Shown here: positions 35,432-46,168 of the stretch, in pieces
Numbering within the stretch: position 1 is the stretch's first letter
Layout: each line of letters begins with the position of its first letter
Assembly: GCA_002104985.1 (NCBI GenBank)
Contig: MCGO01000031.1
Span: 372,001 to 436,000, forward strand
Reading direction: 5' to 3'
Length of the DNA stretch: 64,000 bases
Origin: Rhizoclosmatium globosum
Lineage: Eukaryota > Chytridiomycota > Chytridiomycetes > Chytridiales > Chytriomycetaceae
Notes under the pieces: generated by a model
The model's database searches: none
What the model was told of the DNA's origin: nothing
Seen by the model: only the letters and a program-made list of their open reading frames with translations
Program-made: the position numbers and the translations under genes

Positions 35432-35915
35432 TTTCATACATTTTCCCTCATTTTCCATTGGTTTCATTACTGTTTTCCTTAATAATTGATAAATCTACGT
35501 TTGAAGTTTTCATGATAACCAATTGCTGTTGTAAGGCATTACTGAGCAATGAGCATGGGTTTGAATTTGGAATCATTCTCCACCCTCATGTTGACAAATA
35601 ATCAGAGTATCGTGGGGCTGACGGCGCTCAAGCGCTTCCTCGCGGCTTCAGCGCCAATCAAACAATTAACTGTCCACGTCACAACCCACTTTCTTTCTCA
35701 GCGGAGAGCTGGTGATATATATCACGTCCAATCAGATTCCGGCCAATGTGTCAGTTGGGGGCTGAGACAAGAATTCGTCATCAACCCCATTACAAAAGCC
35801 ATTTCAAAAAGGATTTGCAATCAAATCAAAGCATTTTTCTTTCTTGAAAAACCACGTTGCGGAAAAGTGCAGAGAAACCCTCCAATACCTCACCAAAACA
35901 AACGCAAAACCTTCA
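35432..35915. other. Intergenic region upstream of bZIP-6
   Basis: About 480 bp, with two CCAATCA motifs (near 35655 and 35728). It probably holds the bZIP-6 promoter. No gene seen. Confidence 0.45.
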
Positions 35916-36641
35916 ATGTCGTACGCTATTCCAGCCAACCAGTTCTCTTCGGAGGACATTATGAGTGAATCCGAAACACACAGCCATGCATCCGAGGACG
36001 AATACACAGCCCCATCCCGACGAGGATGCCGCGGACCACGATCACAGCGAAAGAAGGCTGGCCGAAAGTCAATCTCAGATGATGCAGAGGATTCAAGGAT
36101 AGCAAGAAACAGAAGGCTCAACGGTGAGTGCTACAATATAATTATGTTCAACTTGTTTTGAGTGGCACTTACTTACAAGTTCAAAATAAACAGAGAATTC
36201 CGAGAACGCAAAGAACGATACGTTCAAGGTCTGGAACAGCAGGTCAAAGAACAAGCGGCGTTGATTGAACAGTTGCAAGCAAAGTTGTTGCAGCAGGAGT
36301 TGTTGATTTCTTCTGGATCAGCCTCCCCGAATTCCATCTCCAAAGTCTCTGCCGAACCAGCCGCATTCACTGCCGCAAAACAAGAACCATTGTCACAAGT
36401 ACAACCGGAATTATGCCATGCTTCATGTGACGAGTCGTCACTGAACGGGTCACCGATACATTCTCCCTCCGATAACGTCACCTCCTTCTTGTTCCAACAA
36501 CCGCCTTCCAGCACTTTCTCTTCTACACCATCACTATTCAGCCCTGACGAGTTCAGCTTACTCACTTCTATGCAATCATCACTGTTTCCAATGAACCCAA
36601 TGCTGTCATCCCCCAAGCTCCTCAACTTCAAAATGATCTAG
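35916..36641 (+). CDS. bZIP-6: YAP-like bZIP protein
   Basis: MSYAIPANQFSSEDIMSESE, then QRKKAGRKSISDDAEDSRIA, RNRRAQR / EFRERKERYVQGLEQQVKEQ with the intron (36124-36193) at the conserved Arg codon. One G appears missing just before the intron (near 36116), since the written frame gives RNRRLN. The zipper continues AALIEQLQAKLLQQELLI. The Ser/Pro-rich tail has CHASCDE and a Phe-rich end (SLFSPDEFSLL). The C-terminal module is absent. Its 3' flank starts the duplicated block described next. Confidence 0.84.
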
Positions 36642-36699
36642 TTATGGAAGCATACTTTAAAGCGCTTCTGGGTGGAAAGAATACTGGCTTGCAGTATCT

Positions 36700-37690
36700 G
36701 AGTTGATGTGTTTTGGAATCAATATGGTGAAGGTGGAGCATTGGGGAAAGCATAGTGTGCATTTGTTTTATATCCTGTCATTTTCTTTTGTTTGATAATA
36801 AATGCTGTTGTAAGTAAACAATTTGGGGACGTGGTCGTGCATTCGAAATCAACAACGTCGGCATCCAATTTATAATGTTCATAACCACGCACGAGTGATA
36901 GATGGGTGTTTACAATAAATAACGAATACATAAATATGAATACAAAGATTGAATTGGCTGGCAGAGGGGTGCAGAAATCTCTGCACGCCCAAATCAATTA
37001 AAATACGTTTGAGAGCAGTTTGAGCGTCCCATTCGAAATCACGCCTCCAGATTCTTCTTCCAATGGTATCCAAAGAAGCTTCTTTATTCTTCCATCAATT
37101 GAGAGTCCCGCCTCTATCATAACACCGTCAAGTATGGAGGATGAAAGCGATGAATACAGCAACCAAGGATCAACTACGTCGTCAAGGACAACAAAGAACC
37201 CACGAAACGCTGGACGCAAACTCGAAACTACAGATCCAGACGATAAACGAATCGCAAGGAACCGTCGAGCCCAAAGGTTAGTTCAACAGTTTTCAATATT
37301 GGAGACCACCTGACCTGACCCGTAATCCAGAGCATTTCGAGAACGAAAACTGAAACTTATCGAGGATTTAGAAACACAAGTGCGGACACAGGCTAATCGT
37401 ATTGCGGAGTTGGAGGCCGAGAAGCTTACGCTTCAACAAGAACTTCTATTGGCACAAACAGCTGGACCCGCAACGTTGGAACCTTTATCTTTATCAACAC
37501 AGCGTGCTATAGATCTCAGTCAAAGACTTTTTATGCAACAATTGGCACAAGTACTTCTTGTTTCATCGAACTCGCCAAACCCATTACTTGTGCTACAACA
37601 GTCTTTCCCGATAACAAATCCAACACCGGATCAAACAGAGAGCGACTTATTATTTGACTTATGAATGTAATAAGTCTCGAATTTGCATTT
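36700..37690 (+). repeat. Tandem duplicated ~1-kb unit A (contains bZIP-7)
   Basis: The 3' flank of bZIP-6 (for example GGTGGAGCATTGGGGAAAGC near 36732) recurs after bZIP-7 (near 37728), and the bZIP-7 leader and gene recur as bZIP-8, with a period near 1,003 bp. Boundaries are approximate. Confidence 0.8.
37134..37664 (+). CDS. bZIP-7: YAP-like bZIP protein
   Basis: ATG 37134 (MEDESDEYSNQGS) is preferred; an open frame extends upstream only through a TTG. Then NPRNAGRKLETTDPDDKRIA, RNRRAQR / AFRERKLKLIEDLETQVRTQ across the intron 37277-37330, and a zipper ANRIAELEAEKLTLQQELLL. The tail has ALEPLSLSTQRAIDL-type and LFMQQLAQVLLVSSNSPNP segments. About 158 residues. It is nearly identical in plan to bZIP-8, so the duplication is recent. 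Confidence 0.87.
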
Positions 37691-38640
37691 TATCTGAGTT
37701 GATTTGTTTTGGAATTAACTTGGAGTTGGTGGAGCATTGGGGGAAAGCATAGTGTGCATTTTATTTGATTATATCCTGTCATGTTATATTGTCTGACAAT
37801 AAACTGTTGTTGCAAGAAAACAACTTGGCGACGGAGTTTTTCTCTGTGATTCTCTATTCGAAATCATCAACACCGGCCGGCCTCCACTTTACGAATCTTC
37901 ATAGCCACTCACGAACGATCGATATATGCTTCAATGAACAACGGATACATCAGCATGAACAAAAGATCGAACGCTTGGAAGAGATGGAATCTCCACACCC
38001 AAATTATTTAAAAAACATTTGAGACCAGTTTGAAGGTCCCATTCGAAGTCACGTTTCCAGATTCTTCTTCCGAGAGTATCCCAGCGTCTTTATTCTTCCC
38101 ATTCATTGAGAGCCTTGCCTCTGTCGTGACACCACTATGGAGGATGAAAGCGACCAATACAGCAACCAAGCATCGTCTTCAAACACAGCAAGGAACCCAA
38201 GAAACGCTGGACGCAAACTCGAAGCTACAGACCCAGACGACAGACGAATCGCAAGAAACCGTCGAGCCCAAAGGTTTGTTCAATGGATTTCGGTATTTCG
38301 ACCACCTGACCTGACCCGCAATCCAGAGCATTTCGGGAGCGAAAGCTTAAACTTATCGAGGATTTAGAAAAACAAGTGCGGACACAGGCTGAACGTATTA
38401 CGGAGTTGGAGGCCGAGAAGCTTAGACTTCAACAAGAGCTTCTATTGGCGCAAACAGCTTATCCTACAACTTTGGAACCTTTATCTTTATCAACACAGCG
38501 TGCTATAGATCTCAATCAGAGACTGTTTATGCAACAGTTGGCGCAAGTACTCCTTGTTTCATCGAACTCGCCAAACCCTTTGCTGCACTGCAACATTCTT
38601 TCCCGATACCAAATCCAGCACAAATGAAACAGAAGAGACT
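37691..38640 (+). repeat. Tandem duplicated ~1-kb unit B (contains bZIP-8)
   Basis: Second copy of the unit starting at about 36700. Noncoding flanks are alignable by eye, including the leader with the TTCCATCAATTGAGAG / CCCATTCATTGAGAG element, so the whole gene with its promoter was copied. Confidence 0.8.
38137..38627 (+). CDS. bZIP-8: YAP-like bZIP protein, recent duplicate of bZIP-7
   Basis: MEDESDQYSNQASSS, NPRNAGRKLEATDPDDRRIA, RNRRAQR / AFRERKLKLIEDLEKQVRTQ across intron 38274-38326, then AERITELEAEKLRLQQELLL and LFMQQLAQVLLVSSNSPNP. The C-terminal end differs from bZIP-7 (NILSRYQIQHK against a tail ending LLFDL), most simply because one base was lost near 38583, since the nucleotide similarity continues past that point. 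Confidence 0.85.
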
Positions 38641-39451
38641 TGTTATTTGACTTATAAGTGAAATAAAGTTTCGCTTACAACGTCCTGAATTTGCATCATT
38701 TTCTTCGCCGTAGTAGAGTCATGGCTCCTTCCTGTTGTGGAACATCCGATGTAAATTTAATTCGTTATATTATAAGTTTGATGTATGGTTCTGCCATTCA
38801 CGACTCGACTCAAGTATATATCCAATCGAATTTCAACGTCACCCAATACATTCTGCGATAAGCATTTTAGACCGTAGAAGCAAGAATTTTGTTCACGCGA
38901 GCCGTTTGGTTGTCTTACATGTACATCAGATGGTGGAATCGGGGTGCAATTTGTGATAGAAGTCTGTATGATGGGACCAAATGTTCCATTAACATCATCG
39001 ACAACATATCAAATACTAAGTTGTAATAACACAGTAAAACAACTCTTTTACTTCCTTATCTCCAGCGCGTGGTGTTCAATTTCATATCATCTCTTCTCCG
39101 CCATTTCGGCATGGCGATAATCGCCAACTTCCGACTCCTCATTATTGTTATTCTTTTCCATGACTCTCTCCCAAACATAAGTTACTCTCGAGAATCAAGG
39201 TCTGTTTCATTGCTGCTGACGGTGGGCCCTTCAAATACAATTAACATTGAGATTGCGCCATTTGTTGAAAACCATCGTTCATCTGTCGAACTCGTGGAGA
39301 AAAGTGCTTATCGAACTCATAATGGATTTTCAGTAAGAGGCGGAGAGATATCATCATTCCGCATCTCCATTGTGCAGGAAACAACTGTGGCTTGGGGCTT
39401 TTCAGATGTTGAGTGCTCAAAAAGATCCTTTAAAGATTCTTGACATCTAAC
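38641..39451. other. Long intergenic region before bZIP-9
   Basis: About 810 bp. An open frame at 39069-39443 starts with GTG, has no recognisable domain and looks like chance. No repeat or RNA gene was seen; it likely holds promoter sequence for bZIP-9. Confidence 0.5.
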
Positions 39452-40235
39452 ATGGCGCCTTCCTCTGTATCGACGGTCTCCAACACATATGAGGACGCAT
39501 CATCCGATCATAGTGACGAGGAGTACAGCGTCGATTCTGTTCAAACGGAGTGTCTTCAGCCGAATGATGCAAAGACACCTAAGAACGGTCTGGCCGCAAG
39601 TCCATGTCGAAGGAAAGTGAAGACAAGCGCATTGCAAGGAATCGCAGGGCCCAGGTTAGCTTACAAAAGGGCAATTACATAACTGTGCCAGCCCCTCTCA
39701 GCCCATATTAACTGTGGCTGTGCTTACAAATACTAATGACAAACCAAAATAGCGAGCATTTCGCGAGCGGAAGGAGCGTTACGTTCACGATCTGGAGGAG
39801 AAATTGCGGGAACAGACAGCTTTGATCGAAAGATTGACTACCCGTAATCTTGGTTTTGGAGTCCCAGCTTTCAGCTCAGCTCAAATGCACAACACCTACA
39901 TTTGCGTCAACAATTCCATCTTTGAATCAATCTGGTGTCTGTTTTATGGGAGACCTTGCCTCCATCAACTTCAACACTCCGCGACTTTACGCTCAGCCTC
40001 GGGAAGCACATCCTCTTTAGAAAACTCTCCTGCTTTGACACCCACTAATGATCAGCTATCATATTCTACGCTTTCGTTGCATGCGAAGGAGGCATTGGAT
40101 TGCTCGACCAATTTTATGTTCACTCCTTCTTCCCAGACTCTTCTCAAAGCGACATCGCGTTTCAGAGCTACTTCAACTCTTTACTTGACTCGGCCAGTAA
40201 ATAACTTTTCATTTTATCCTTGTTTCCGATCGTAA
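39452..40235 (+). CDS. bZIP-9: YAP-like bZIP protein
   Basis: MAPSSVSTVSNTYEDASSDH is read in one frame; after one base lost near 39585 the frame gives RSGRKSMSKESEDKRIARNR, RAQ / RAFRERKERYVHDLEEKLRE. The intron (39655-39752) lies between Gln and Arg in phase 0, two bases upstream of the position used in bZIP-3 to -8 and -10. The zipper is QTALIERLTTRNL. The C-terminal part is Ser/Thr-rich and partly frame-ambiguous. No module or CxxC. Confidence 0.78.
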
Positions 40236-40385
40236 TAATGCATTCGTGTATGGCACAATAAATCTCTAATCTCTTATCGTGTGTGTCAATTACCTCATTG
40301 ATTTCTGGGCGTTAAAGCCCATATTTTCGGCTGAGTCAGTGCAAATCTGAAAGTATACTGCAAACGACCAAGTTCGGCGACAACC

Positions 40386-41083
40386 ATGAAGTCTCTCACG
40401 AACAAGGAGGTACTTTGATCGCACCAAGCCGGACTTATGGCAATTCCATTACAGAAAGTTGTGAAGGACAGAGTACAGATGATGATACTTTTGTGCTTCT
40501 GAGACTCAAGGGCGATCCGCTGCTCCAAAGAAGGCAGGCCGGAAGACGATTGCATCAGACAGTAATGACAAGAGAATCGCCCGCAATCGGCGAGCTCAGA
40601 GGTATGCTGATTCAGCACAAGTAGTTTCTCATCTTGTCAAACAGAGCCTTTCGGGAGCGCAAAGAAAACCACGTCAAGACTCTCGAAAGCATGATCAAAG
40701 ATCAAGAGGTCAAGATTGCTGAACTAATCGCGAGGAACCAAGTTTTGGAATCTGTAATGGCAAGCACAGCCACAACCACAATTGACAGCATAGCGTCCAC
40801 ATCTGCATCGCAATGGAATATATCACTGCCGCTTCAAGGATTGAACTCGCTTAATATTCTTGATTCATTGAGTTTGAACACAAATCCTTCAGAATTCACA
40901 ACTGTCACAGCGACACCCACTGATGGGCTTGAATCTTTGCTTTTACAAACTCCACCAGCTTCTTTTTTTGATCCAGAAACGACAATTAGTGTTGAGTTTA
41001 GTCTCAGTGAGGGTTCTCGACGACCGCCTCAAGACTCTTGCTTGATCCCTGATTTTGAGACATACCTCAATTCGCTGATGTAA
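40386..41083 (+). CDS. bZIP-10: YAP-like bZIP protein
   Basis: The 5' end is uncertain: ATG 40386 is followed by frame-broken sequence. From about 40490 the frame is clear: SETQGRSAAPKKAGRKTIAS, DSNDKRIARNRRAQR / AFRERKENHVKTLESMIKDQ, with intron 40602-40644 at the common Arg codon, and a zipper VKIAELIARNQVLESVM. The tail is Ser/Thr/Leu-rich and ends IPDFETYLNSLM. At 43 nt the intron is among the shortest here. Confidence 0.8.
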
Positions 41084-41210
41084 TAAGCATATCAGGATAT
41101 ATTTTCTTTACTATCTCTTTTTCAGTACAATAAACGCTAAATTTCTACGACGGCGGAGAAGGTTTTCGATCTCCTTTGCACATTGTGGATCGAAAAAGTC
41201 TGTACCATCA

Positions 41211-42646
41211 ATGCAGAGCTCATCGAGCGGAAAGAAAAGGGGCCGCTCACTTCTATCGGACGATGGGGAGGATAAGAGGAAAGTCCAAATTCGGCAAGCA
41301 CAGGCAAGTGCAGTGTTTCGTTCCCAAATACCCAACTCCGCCCATTATTAAGTGTAGAAGTTATCCAGCGGGCATTCCGTGAGCGAAAGGTAAGTTTTTG
41401 TGCCGGCTTCGTCTCGCTTACAAGCATTAGGAACTCCGGATACGAGAACTAACGGCGCAAGTGGAGGAGTTGCAAAGGCAGCTTGGACTTGCTGGGGCTT
41501 CCAGCGGAGGTTCGACAGCAAATCCGAAGCCAAGCGAAATCAAAGAGTCTGGGCCTTCTTGCGCCGAATGTGTAGTGAAAGACGCTTTAATTGCTCAGCT
41601 GCAGTTGAGACTTCAGCCACAACGGAACTTGACAAGGAGGCATTCGCTGCCGCCACTAGCCTTCGATCCATTCAATAAGAGAAGCGGAAATCTTCTTGAA
41701 GGATCGCCTCCTCCTTGGTTCGCAAAGGCTGCAGACCTTGAACTGACGCAAGAGGGTCGGCCATAGCACGGTTTGGAGTTCCGCAGGTATTAATAATGTG
41801 GGTTGACCTGGACGAAATGTATAACAATATCCAAAGATCGAAATAACGCGAGCGGCGCTCAAATCTGTTGATTCTCTTGGCACTTGCCCCGAAGTGGATA
41901 TCATGATTGATCTTTTCTTAGTAAGTTGTGTCACATCACTTTTGTTTTTCACATCTCACTCCATTCATTGAATAGGAGCAATGTCATTACAGCGAACAAG
42001 CCTCTGTCCGTAAAGTTGTCGTCAAAATGATTGCTGCTAAATACAAAATTCTCGATGCTTGTGCCAACGATGCCGACTTGAGATGTGCCATTGAAATTAT
42101 GGAGACCGCTAATGCAACGAATGCTCTCCATCTGGTACTTTGAAGTTTTAACTGAAACATCATTTATTCCAGAGAATAGGCACATATGTACGAGATCGCT
42201 TGTGGTATATCAGAGTCTGATATGCTGCTTGGCGACAGTCAGTATATGGACAACATTGAATTACTTGATAATATTCAGTTGGAAGAGGTTATGAAACAAT
42301 CTCAACCATTTCGAGAAGCCGTGCAAAGAATTCCTCCGCTTTCTTCTCATATGAATATCGTAGACAAAATCTGTATCGTATTTTGGGTAAGAGATAGTTG
42401 TTAATGTGATTTGACTTGAATAAGAAAATAATCGGGATAACTCATCCAGAAACAATCCCGCGAGACAGATGCAAACGAGCGAGAAGCGTTGTTCTTCAAG
42501 TCAGTTGAATTGTCGAACCGACTCTTGAATCTGTGCGTCGATTTGGATCACAAAGTTGAGGTATCACCTTTAATGTTATCGACAATCAACTTAGCTCCGA
42601 TTTCTACAACAGTATGTATTAGCGACACAGATAGGGCGGCAGAGTG
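41211..42646 (+). CDS. bZIP-11: bZIP with microexon, CxxC motif and two helical modules
   Basis: MQSSSSGKKRGRSLLSDDGE, DKRKVQIRQAQ; then a GC-AG intron (41305-41369); a 21-nt exon coding exactly RAFRERK (41370-41390); a 40-nt intron (41391-41430); and ELRIRELTAQVEELQRQLGL. A CxxC motif (GPSCAECVVKD) precedes a second coiled coil. After frame breaks near 41770-41850, module 1 reads ITRAALKSVDSLGTCPEVDI and KYKILDACANDADLRCAIEI; module 2 reads FREAVQRIPPLSSHMNIVDK and SNRLLNLCVDLDHKVEV. The 3' end is approximate. The basic region (IRQAQRAFRERK) lacks the usual Asn. Confidence 0.75.
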
Positions 42647-42910
42647 ATATTGAAAAAAGTGTACGTTTAGTCAGATGTTTGACATTGATCGTAACGAATC
42701 CCACAGAATGCCATGTTTGACATTTGAAGTCGCTTTGCTTCCTTAGTTTAGACACAATATAACATAATAATTCTCGTTGCTTGTCCGGCCCCTTCGATAG
42801 ATCTTCCCGACAGGATCACAAATCACATCCAAAAAATCTTCTCCCATCGAAGTGCCTTTCTTGTCGCTGTCACTCATCAAACTCTGCGCCGCTATCAATT
42901 AGTAGTCATC

Positions 42911-44238
42911 ATGAGCGGAACCCAGGCTTACCACATGAGTCTAATTCCTCTCGCGGCAGACCTTCCACAAGTACTCAAAGCTATCGGCTGGAAAAGCACA
43001 GATTAGCTCAACAGAAGTATCGCCAAAAGAAGGAACAAAGAATTGCGGATCTTGAGCAACAAGTTGAATTGCTTGAGCAAAGAGCAGCGGGTGCGGAGCC
43101 GTGTATCCATTGCCCGATTGAGTCACAACGGTTGCAACAAGCAGAGGCATTGCTGAAACAGCTTCAGGACACTGTTTCGAGGCTCGAAGAGTATAAAGCT
43201 ACCCTCACTGGAAGGAGACTTTCCACATCGTCTACTGGCTTGAATGCACGGAGTGGATGGCCAAATGAAGTGGGTCAAAGCAGGGATGCTGTCGAAATCG
43301 AAATACGCAGTGGCCCAAGTATTCCATACGCCGCTTCAAACACGGTTCTTTCATCAAGTTCCTCACAATCATTGTCTTCTATGCCTTACTATCCTCTTCC
43401 GCCGCCGTCTGTACCTGCCCCAATTCCGGATATTGAAGTCATGCGAGCGGCACTCAAAACTCTCCCTTCGTTGCAAAATTCGCCACTTGTTGATGACTTA
43501 GTGCAACTGCGAGCGGTACGTAACTATTTCTCACTTCATTGCTAACTTTCTCCAGGATCTTGATTCCATTACAAATGAAAATGAGAAACGAGAACAAGTT
43601 TTGAAACTGGTTGCAACGAAGCATAAAATGCTAGATATTTGTACTATATTGGAAAGGAAGCGGATCATAGAAATTGTGGAGTGGTATCGCAGTAAGAATC
43701 GAGTGGAAATGGTAATTTCCACCGTAATTCGGAATTTATCACCTAACTATCCAGCAGACTCTTACCGATCAACCACCAGTATTTGGACCAGTAACTTATA
43801 AGTCGAAAGCTGCAGAAGAAGCCCGAGATGCTTTCAGAGACAGCCTCAAAGCCATTGATTCCCTCCGAAACGCGAAAACTTGATTGAACAGTTGGCGGAC
43901 GGATTCTGGACTTGGGAAGGTCGAGATCATTTAAATACATCCCTCAAGAAGCGAAAGAGCTTGCATTCAAGCTGACGGAAGCACAGCGAGTCTTGGCACG
44001 AATGTGTGTGGGAGACGACTTAACTAAGGCAAGTTTGACCGTAAACTGTTTGGATTTCGTTTCAGCTAATATTGTCGAATAGTTTTTAATGGCGATTGAA
44101 GTCGTCAGAGCGACACATCAACAGAAAGCTGTGAGTTCTATCCAAATCTCCTGAATGAAGCTTACAAGCGAGCTAAAATAGAGCGTTCTTCTTTCAAAAG
44201 CACGAGAGGGTATGAATGATGCTGTTGGTTTTGAGTAA
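42911..44238 (+). CDS. bZIP-12: divergent bZIP, CxxC motif and two helical modules
   Basis: The basic region is atypical: SYRLEKHRLAQQKYRQKKEQ, leading to a zipper RIADLEQQVELLEQRAAG. CxxC (EPCIHCPIESQ) precedes coiled coil LLKQLQDTVSRLEEYKA. Module 1: VMRAALKTLPSLQNSPLVDD, then KHKMLDICTILERKRIIEIV. Module 2: RDSLKAIDSLRN-KNLIEQLADGF, RVLARMCVGDDLTK / FLMAIEVVRATHQQKA across a GC-AG intron (44029-44082) placed where paralogues use GT-AG. A last intron leads to SVLLSKAREGMNDAVGFE and the stop at 44236-44238. Start uncertain: the frame opens upstream without ATG, and ATG 42911 needs one indel. The next gene starts 35 bp on. Confidence 0.75.
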
Positions 44239-44273
44239 TAAAATCCAGGTGGCTCCAAAAATAGTTGGTTGAG

Positions 44274-46097
44274 ATGGAACTTGACCATCCTGACCGGAAA
44301 CGCTCCCGAGAAACTCCAGCTGCTGGAGTCGATGATCCATACGATAGCCATAGTGATCATGAGCACCTGGATCCAATAACTGGAGAGAAGCAGAGGAAGA
44401 AGCCCGGCCGAAAACAGGTCAACACGAAGCCACCGGACAAGCGAACAGCCCAGAATCGGTGAGTGTTTAAGCTGCCGAATGTTGTTTATTGACTGGCACT
44501 GAACGCTTCTAATCACTGGGTGTCTTTCATCAGCATTGCACAACGAGCATTCAGGTTCGAGAAACAGTAGCCATCCAACCAAACTTACTCTTTCGAATCA
44601 CAGAGAACGGAAGCAGAACTATGTTAAAGAACTTGAGCAGAAGTGCGAGGAGCTGACTGCGATCATCTCAGGAAACCCTGCCTTGACATCAGCAACAGAA
44701 CTAAGGGTTTGTTTTTGTTTAAACCATCATATTTCAAACTCTGATGCATTCATTAGACTTTGCAGCAACGAGTCACAGAACTAGAGCAGGAAAACGAACT
44801 CCTCAAACAGAACTCTTTTGCATTCGATTTCAAGGCCGGCTCCAACTCTCCATCCAATCCATCTCCCCAACAAGCCGAATGTCTGAATTGCTCGATTGAA
44901 AAGATGAAGACAGTGGAACTACTCAACAGAAACAAAGTTATGGAACTCAGAATCATGGAATTGCAGTATGAATGTGGGAACCTTCGAATGTCGCTTCAGT
45001 TATACGAACAAATGAACGCTTTTGTTACAAGTCCTTTGGCTCCGGGTGCATTTGGATTTGGTCAATCGCCGTTGAATATGCCATTGCCAGTTGCATCATT
45101 CCAATCCGTCCCGATTTCATCCGTGGCTCCAGCTGTCAACTCATTAAAACAACCCACCAATATGGAAGACGTGAATCGCTCATCTTCGACCACAACTCAA
45201 GCTGCTTCGACCGTCAGTGAAATGGACTTTGGTTTGGCGCAAGCGACAGCTTCTCCTCAATCCGATGATTGGTACGATGTTGCCAAGAATGAAAAGCTTG
45301 TTCCTGCTGTCGATTTGTTTGGACCAGTGCAAGTGGAATCGCAGCGATTCGCCTTGAAACATTTACCAAGCATTGCGAACTCCAAATATGTGGATGAATT
45401 GATGGATATTTTAATTGTGAGTATTCGATTTTGGAAAGGTGGAAAGAAACTGATATCGTGGGTAGGCTTTGTCCAAATGCTCAAGTAGAAAGGCACACAA
45501 GAAGTTGATGATTCGAATGGCGGCAGTCAAGCATAAACTGATGGATATTTCAAATATTCTGGATCGTCAAAGGGTGCTGGAGATTTTCGAAGAATTCAAG
45601 TCGAAGCATCCAAAGCACATAGTAACTGTCAATCAAATTTCATGCCCTGTGTTAGCTTTTCTTTTTGTAGAATCACTTTTATCAAAATATGCTCATCGGA
45701 CGACCTGAAATTCCATCAAATCAACCATTAAGCGAGGTTCAAAACGACGTTCTCACAACTCTCAAACCATTCAAAGAAACTGTGAAAGCTATCCCATCAT
45801 TGCGAAGTGCCTCTGATCTCATTGATGATCTGTGCTTCCAGTTTTCTGCTCAATCCCTTACATCCGATCCAGTTGAGAAAGAACACACATACGTGTACCT
45901 CATGTCGGTTTTGGGACAGATTCAGGGAATGTGCCAAACGGATGAAGATCGAACAAAGGTAACTGCACAAGCATTGATCTTTGAAACAGTTTATTGACAA
46001 GCCAATTTTTTAGTTGATGCTTGCTTTAGAAGTCGCTCGTGAGCGAACTAGGAAGTTTTCGGACCAATTCGCACACGAAGAATCTAAAATCCAATAA
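44274..46097 (+). CDS. bZIP-13: bZIP with microexon, CxxC motif and two helical modules
   Basis: MELDHPDRKRSRETPAAGVD, QRKKPGRKQVNTKPPDKRTA, QNR / IAQRAFR / ERKQNYVKELEQKCEELTAI. The central exon (44534-44554) is 21 nt, between introns 44459-44533 and 44555-44603. Zipper 2 (LQQRVTELEQENELLKQNSF) is followed by CxxC (AECLNCSIEKMKTVELLNRN). Module 1: DLFGPVQVESQRFALKHLPS, IANSKYVDELMDIL, KHKLMDISNILDRQRVLEIF. Module 2: FKETVKAIPSLRSASDLIDD, IQGMCQTDEDRTK / LMLALEVARERTRKF. Frame breaks are few (one near 45490). About 500 residues; a good type member of the family. Confidence 0.85.
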
Positions 46098-46168
46098 AAC
46101 CGCATTTTGCATTTGTTTAGCCCGACCATAGCCGGTGGGCTTGAAAAATTAGTCTGAAACAACTTGTG

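Noticed and set aside
39069..39443. Open frame upstream of bZIP-9
   Set aside because: Starts with GTG, no recognisable domain, no paralogue in the array.
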